Origin: Jeotgalibacillus haloalkalitolerans
Lineage (GTDB): Bacteria; Bacillota; Bacilli; Bacillales; Jeotgalibacillaceae
DNA length: 64,000 nucleotides
Direction of reading: 5' to 3'
Assembly (NCBI RefSeq): GCF_034427455.1
Contig: NZ_JAXQNN010000001.1
Coordinates: forward strand, 62,001 to 126,000
Shown: piece by piece, positions 61,064 through 64,000 of the stretch
Position numbering within the stretch: position 1 is the stretch's first letter
Layout: each line of letters starts with the position of its first letter
Position numbers and translations under genes: made by a program
Notes under the pieces: generated by a model
What the model was told of the DNA's origin: nothing
Databases searched by the model: none
Seen by the model: only the letters and a program-made list of their open reading frames with translations

Positions 61064-61982
61064 ACCGATATTTAAAGAAAGAATCTGGGGAGGTAATCAG
61101 CTGAAATCTTTTGGGTATGATCTTCCTTTTGATCATACGGGAGAGTGCTGGGGGATTGCCGCTCACAGGAATGGGCAAAGTGTAATAAAAAATGGTGCAC
61201 ATAAAGGAAAAACACTTGGTGAGCTCTGGAAAAATGAACGTCACCTTTTTGAAGATTTTCCAGGAGAAAGATTTCCGCTCTTAACCAAGATACTTGATGC
61301 CGCTCAGGATTTGTCTGTGCAGGTTCATCCGGATAATGAATATGCGGAGAAGCATGAAGGAGAGCCTGGTAAAACTGAATGCTGGTATGTGATTGACTGT
61401 GAAGAAGGTGCAGAAATTGTCTATGGCCATCATGCGAAAAGCCGTAAGGAACTTGAGTTTATGATAAAAAATGCTCAGTGGGAAAAACTTCTTCACAAAG
61501 TGCCGGTTAAAAAGGGCGATTTTTATTTCGTGCCGAGTGGAACGATTCATGCCATTGGAGCTGGTATAACCATATTGGAAACACAGCAGAACTCTGATAC
61601 CACATATCGGGTGTATGATTATGATCGTAAGGATCAGAATGGAAATAAGAGAGAGTTACATATAGAAAAATCGATCGCTGTGACAACTGTTCCTGCTTCC
61701 ATCCCTGAAATGAAAGAGACAGTTGAAGTGGGTGGAGACAGAAAAGTGATCCATTACGTGGAAAATGAATATTTCACAGTAGAGAAATGGCAGATAAATG
61801 GCTCTTTTGTTGTTGAACAACCTTATCCTTTTCAACTTGTCAGTGTCATTTCAGGTTTTGGATCAGTTACAACTGCCGGTGCATGCTATGAATTCAATAA
61901 AGGTGATCACTTTTTATTACCGTGCGGAATAGGTGAACTGGAATTCAAGGGTGAGTCGGAGTTGATTATAGCGCACGTCTAA
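61038..61982 (+). CDS. manA: Mannose-6-phosphate isomerase, class I
   Basis: A 314-residue cupin isomerase. FFEPIFKERIWGGNQLKSFG, ILDAAQDLSVQVHPDNEYAE (zinc ligands), PGKTECWYVI, FYFVPSGTIHAIGAGITILE and QQNSDTTYRVYDYDR are the type-I small Bacillota ManA motifs. It interconverts mannose-6-P and fructose-6-P. Starts within the preceding kinase gene, so it is translationally linked to it. AAGGG is upstream of the ATG. Confidence 0.93.
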   Translation: MTEYPMFFEPIFKERIWGGNQLKSFGYDLPFDHTGECWGIAAHRNGQSVIKNGAHKGKTLGELWKNERHLFEDFPGERFPLLTKILDAAQDLSVQVHPDNEYAEKHEGEPGKTECWYVIDCEEGAEIVYGHHAKSRKELEFMIKNAQWEKLLHKVPVKKGDFYFVPSGTIHAIGAGITILETQQNSDTTYRVYDYDRKDQNGNKRELHIEKSIAVTTVPASIPEMKETVEVGGDRKVIHYVENEYFTVEKWQINGSFVVEQPYPFQLVSVISGFGSVTTAGACYEFNKGDHFLLPCGIGELEFKGESELIIAHV

Positions 61983-62058
61983 GGCGACAGTCGTTGGTTC
62001 AATCAATGCTGTGCATAGATACCTGCTGTCAAATGTTTGTGTTTGAAAGGGTGGTTAG

Positions 62059-63225
62059 GTGGATCAGTATATTTTAGAACAAATCAGGATCCCATTTGAA
62101 AATGGTGATCAGACCATTGCTGATGTGTGGGTTCAAAATGGGAAGTTTAAAAGCATTTCGTCAAACCTCTCAGAGCCGGATATTCCACGAATGAAAGTCT
62201 CTGAAAAATGGAGGATCTTGCCTGGCTTTATTGATATTCATATACATGGAGCGGGGGGTGCTGATGTAATGGATTCAACGCCTGAAGCGCTGCTGAAGAT
62301 AGCGGACACACTTCCTTCTGAGGGAACAACAAGCTTTCTGGCAACTACTATGACTCAGCGCCCTGAAGCTGTAAATGCAGCTGTTTTGAATGCGGCGCAA
62401 TATTATCAGCAACAAAAAGCCCAGGGGCAGTCAGAGCTTCTCGGAATCCATCTGGAAGGGCCATTCATCTCAACAGAAAAAGCCGGAGCGCAGCCTTTAG
62501 AGTTTATTATTCCACCATCTGTTGAGCTGTTTAACAAATGGTGTGAAGCCTCAAATGATTTAATTCGTGTTGTCACACTGGCTCCAGAGACTGACGAAGG
62601 TCTTAGTTTTGTTAAAGAGTTGCAGACACGAAATATCATTGTCTCCCTTGGTCATTCTAATGCATCAGAAGAAGTCGTATTAAAGGCGATTGAAGCGGGT
62701 GCTTCCCATGTTACTCATCTCTATAATCAGATGAGCTCTTTTCAGCACCGGGAACCTGGTATGGTTGGAATCGCTCTTACCAATCAACAATTACATGCAG
62801 AATTAATTGCGGATTTTATTCATAGTCATCAATCAGCGGTTCAACTGGCAATAAGATCAAAAGGAATTGATCATGTCATTCTGATTACTGATGCTATGAG
62901 GGCAAAAGGTTTGAAGGATGGCGTATATGAACTTGGTGGACAAAAAGTGACCGTCAAAGGAATGGAAGCCAGATTGGCAGATGGGACACTGGCAGGGAGT
63001 GTATTAACAATGGATCAGGCATTCCGCCATGTGAAAAAACTGCTTGGATTAAAAGACAGTGAAATGATTGCGCTGACTTCAGCGAATGCTGCCCGGACAC
63101 TCGGTATATTTGATCACAAAGGTTCGATTACTGAGGGGAAGGATGCAGATTTTGTCCTGCTTGATGAAAATGATTGCGTTCAAAAAACGGCTTGTAAAGG
63201 TATCATGAGGGGTGAGAAGCTATGA
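62059..63225 (+). CDS. nagA: N-acetylglucosamine-6-phosphate deacetylase
   Basis: A 388-residue amidohydrolase. PGFIDIHIHGAGGADVMDST is the metal-binding start, HLEGPFISTEKAGAQP, VSLGHSNASEEVVLKAIEAG, HVTHLYNQMSSFQHREPGMV and ILITDAMRAKGLKDGVY (catalytic Asp) follow. It deacetylates GlcNAc-6-P to glucosamine-6-P. Read from GTG with AAAGGG upstream, 76 nt after manA. Its TGA overlaps the ATG of nagB. Confidence 0.93.
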   Translation: MDQYILEQIRIPFENGDQTIADVWVQNGKFKSISSNLSEPDIPRMKVSEKWRILPGFIDIHIHGAGGADVMDSTPEALLKIADTLPSEGTTSFLATTMTQRPEAVNAAVLNAAQYYQQQKAQGQSELLGIHLEGPFISTEKAGAQPLEFIIPPSVELFNKWCEASNDLIRVVTLAPETDEGLSFVKELQTRNIIVSLGHSNASEEVVLKAIEAGASHVTHLYNQMSSFQHREPGMVGIALTNQQLHAELIADFIHSHQSAVQLAIRSKGIDHVILITDAMRAKGLKDGVYELGGQKVTVKGMEARLADGTLAGSVLTMDQAFRHVKKLLGLKDSEMIALTSANAARTLGIFDHKGSITEGKDADFVLLDENDCVQKTACKGIMRGEKL

Positions 63226-63971
63226 AATTAATGCTCACAAAAGATTATGATGAATTAAGTAAATGTGGTGCTGATTTAATTATGGCTCAGATCAACGCCA
63301 AACAGGACAGCGTTCTTGGGTTAGCAACAGGAAGTTCCCCCCTCGGCTGCTACCAAGAGCTTATTCAACGGTGTCAGAACAACCTCGTTACTTTTAAATA
63401 TGTATCCTCCCTGAATTTAGATGAGTACATAGGGCTGTCTCCAGAGCATCAGCAAAGCTATCGTTATTTTATGAATCATCATTTTTTTAATCAGATTAAC
63501 ATTAATCAAAATCATACATACCTGCCAAATGGGGTGCATCCTAACCTTGAACAGGCATGCATTGAATACGAGACTAAAATTGATCAGGTTGGACCTCCGG
63601 ATATTCAAATCCTGGGGATTGGGGCTAATGGACATATCGGCTTTAATGAACCGGGCAGCTCTTTTTCAAGCTACACACACATTGTCAAATTAGCACACTC
63701 CACACGTCAGGCTAATGCACGATTTTTCAGATCAATTGATGAAGTTCCCACACATGCGATTACAATGGGGATCAGTTCCATTTTAAAAAGCAAAAAAATT
63801 ATTTTAATGGCCTCAGGCCAACAGAAGGCTGAAGCCATTAAAAGATTGCTTGATGGAGAAAAGAATGAACAATTTCCGGCCTCTTCTCTTTTTGATCATC
63901 CTGACGTTACATTAATTGTTGATAAAGAAGCATATGAATTAGTTGAAACAGAGAATTTAGCCAGGTGCTAG
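63222..63971 (+). CDS. nagB: Glucosamine-6-phosphate deaminase
   Basis: A 249-residue NagB of the small Bacillota type. LGLATGSSPLGCYQELIQRC is the phosphate loop, VSSLNLDEYIGLSPEHQQSY has the catalytic Asp, ILGIGANGHIGFNEPGSSFS the Asp/His/Glu triad and AITMGISSILKSKKIILMAS the C-terminal loop. It converts glucosamine-6-P to fructose-6-P and ammonia. Last gene in view; about 29 bases remain in the window, so the operon may continue. Confidence 0.94.
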   Translation: MKLMLTKDYDELSKCGADLIMAQINAKQDSVLGLATGSSPLGCYQELIQRCQNNLVTFKYVSSLNLDEYIGLSPEHQQSYRYFMNHHFFNQININQNHTYLPNGVHPNLEQACIEYETKIDQVGPPDIQILGIGANGHIGFNEPGSSFSSYTHIVKLAHSTRQANARFFRSIDEVPTHAITMGISSILKSKKIILMASGQQKAEAIKRLLDGEKNEQFPASSLFDHPDVTLIVDKEAYELVETENLARC

Positions 63972-64000
63972 TTTTCGAACTATTTGCTAATCAAGTTAAA

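Noticed and set aside
59426-63971. Sialic acid catabolism, suggested by nanE, nagA and nagB.
   Set aside because: No nanA or sialic acid transporter is seen, and GH38, ManA and CE7 point to a different substrate.

Overview
The window looks like a chromosomal segment of a low-to-mid GC, endospore-lineage Bacillota, most likely a Bacillaceae/Planococcaceae-type bacterium (Jeotgalibacillus or a relative would fit, but this is inference). The grounds are AGGAGG-type ribosome binding sites with ATG/GTG/TTG starts, a SAM-I (S-box) riboswitch, CcpA-type cre sites, a Bacillus-type Fnr with a C-terminal Cys cluster, RelP, RlmH, an RQC-minor protein, and four copies of a GC-rich palindromic intergenic repeat of the kind seen in Bacillaceae. 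No tRNA, rRNA, CRISPR array, prophage or intact IS was seen.

Layout. 1-5.7 kb: housekeeping and hypothetical genes (partial saccharopine-dehydrogenase-like reductase, DegV, small membrane proteins, a 21-bp tandem repeat that stays open as a 48-codon ORF, a lipoprotein, RQC-minor, RlmH). 5.7-9.9 kb: a probable defence insertion immediately 3' of rlmH, the same place where SCC elements insert in staphylococci: an AT-rich AIPR gene facing a PD-(D/E)XK-DUF2075 helicase across a shared bidirectional terminator. 10-16 kb: lipoproteins, an FG-GAP-like protein between two related terminators, a prolyl-4-hydroxylase-like dioxygenase and a cytosine-deaminase-like amidohydrolase. 16-19.5 kb: fnr, then a perfect Fnr box, then a four-gene ba3-type cytochrome oxidase operon. 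19.5-28.4 kb: a DadA/DAO-type oxidoreductase, a DUF2202 ferritin-like protein, an S-box controlled ABC importer plus homocysteine methyltransferase (mmuM), a divergent MsrA, an aldo/keto reductase, a tiny Arg/Ser-rich protein and a Ser/Thr kinase-like protein. 28.4-33.7 kb: decayed coding DNA with a cre site, followed by a 1511-residue modular secreted GH16 beta-glucanase. 33.7-39.2 kb: small proteins, relP, an HpaB-like monooxygenase, and a dus gene bracketed by two near-identical repeats.

39.5-44.9 kb: a hexitol PTS locus. A divergent DeoR regulator faces an operon of a pentulose/hexulose-phosphate 3-epimerase, a 6-phospho-3-hexuloisomerase, an MtlD-type dehydrogenase, EIIA and mannitol-type EIICB. 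Its promoter carries a cre in the spacer. Mannitol alone would not need the epimerase and hexuloisomerase, so the substrate is probably another hexitol.

45.4-64 kb: the most interesting region is a long, cre-controlled glycan catabolic locus. It has a secreted GHL10 hydrolase, then an ABC sugar importer without its own ATPase, a FAD-dependent oxidoreductase, a cytoplasmic GH38 alpha-mannosidase, a ROK kinase-RpiR fusion, a CE7-type deacetylase, a DUF4127 protein, NanE, a fructokinase/mannokinase, ManA, NagA and NagB. Taken together the enzymes predict import and cytoplasmic dismantling of an acetylated mannose- and ManNAc-containing oligosaccharide to fructose-6-phosphate, with no sialic acid lyase in the window. 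This combination, especially the FAD oxidoreductase, DUF4127 and kinase-regulator fusion, is the best candidate here for an undescribed pathway.
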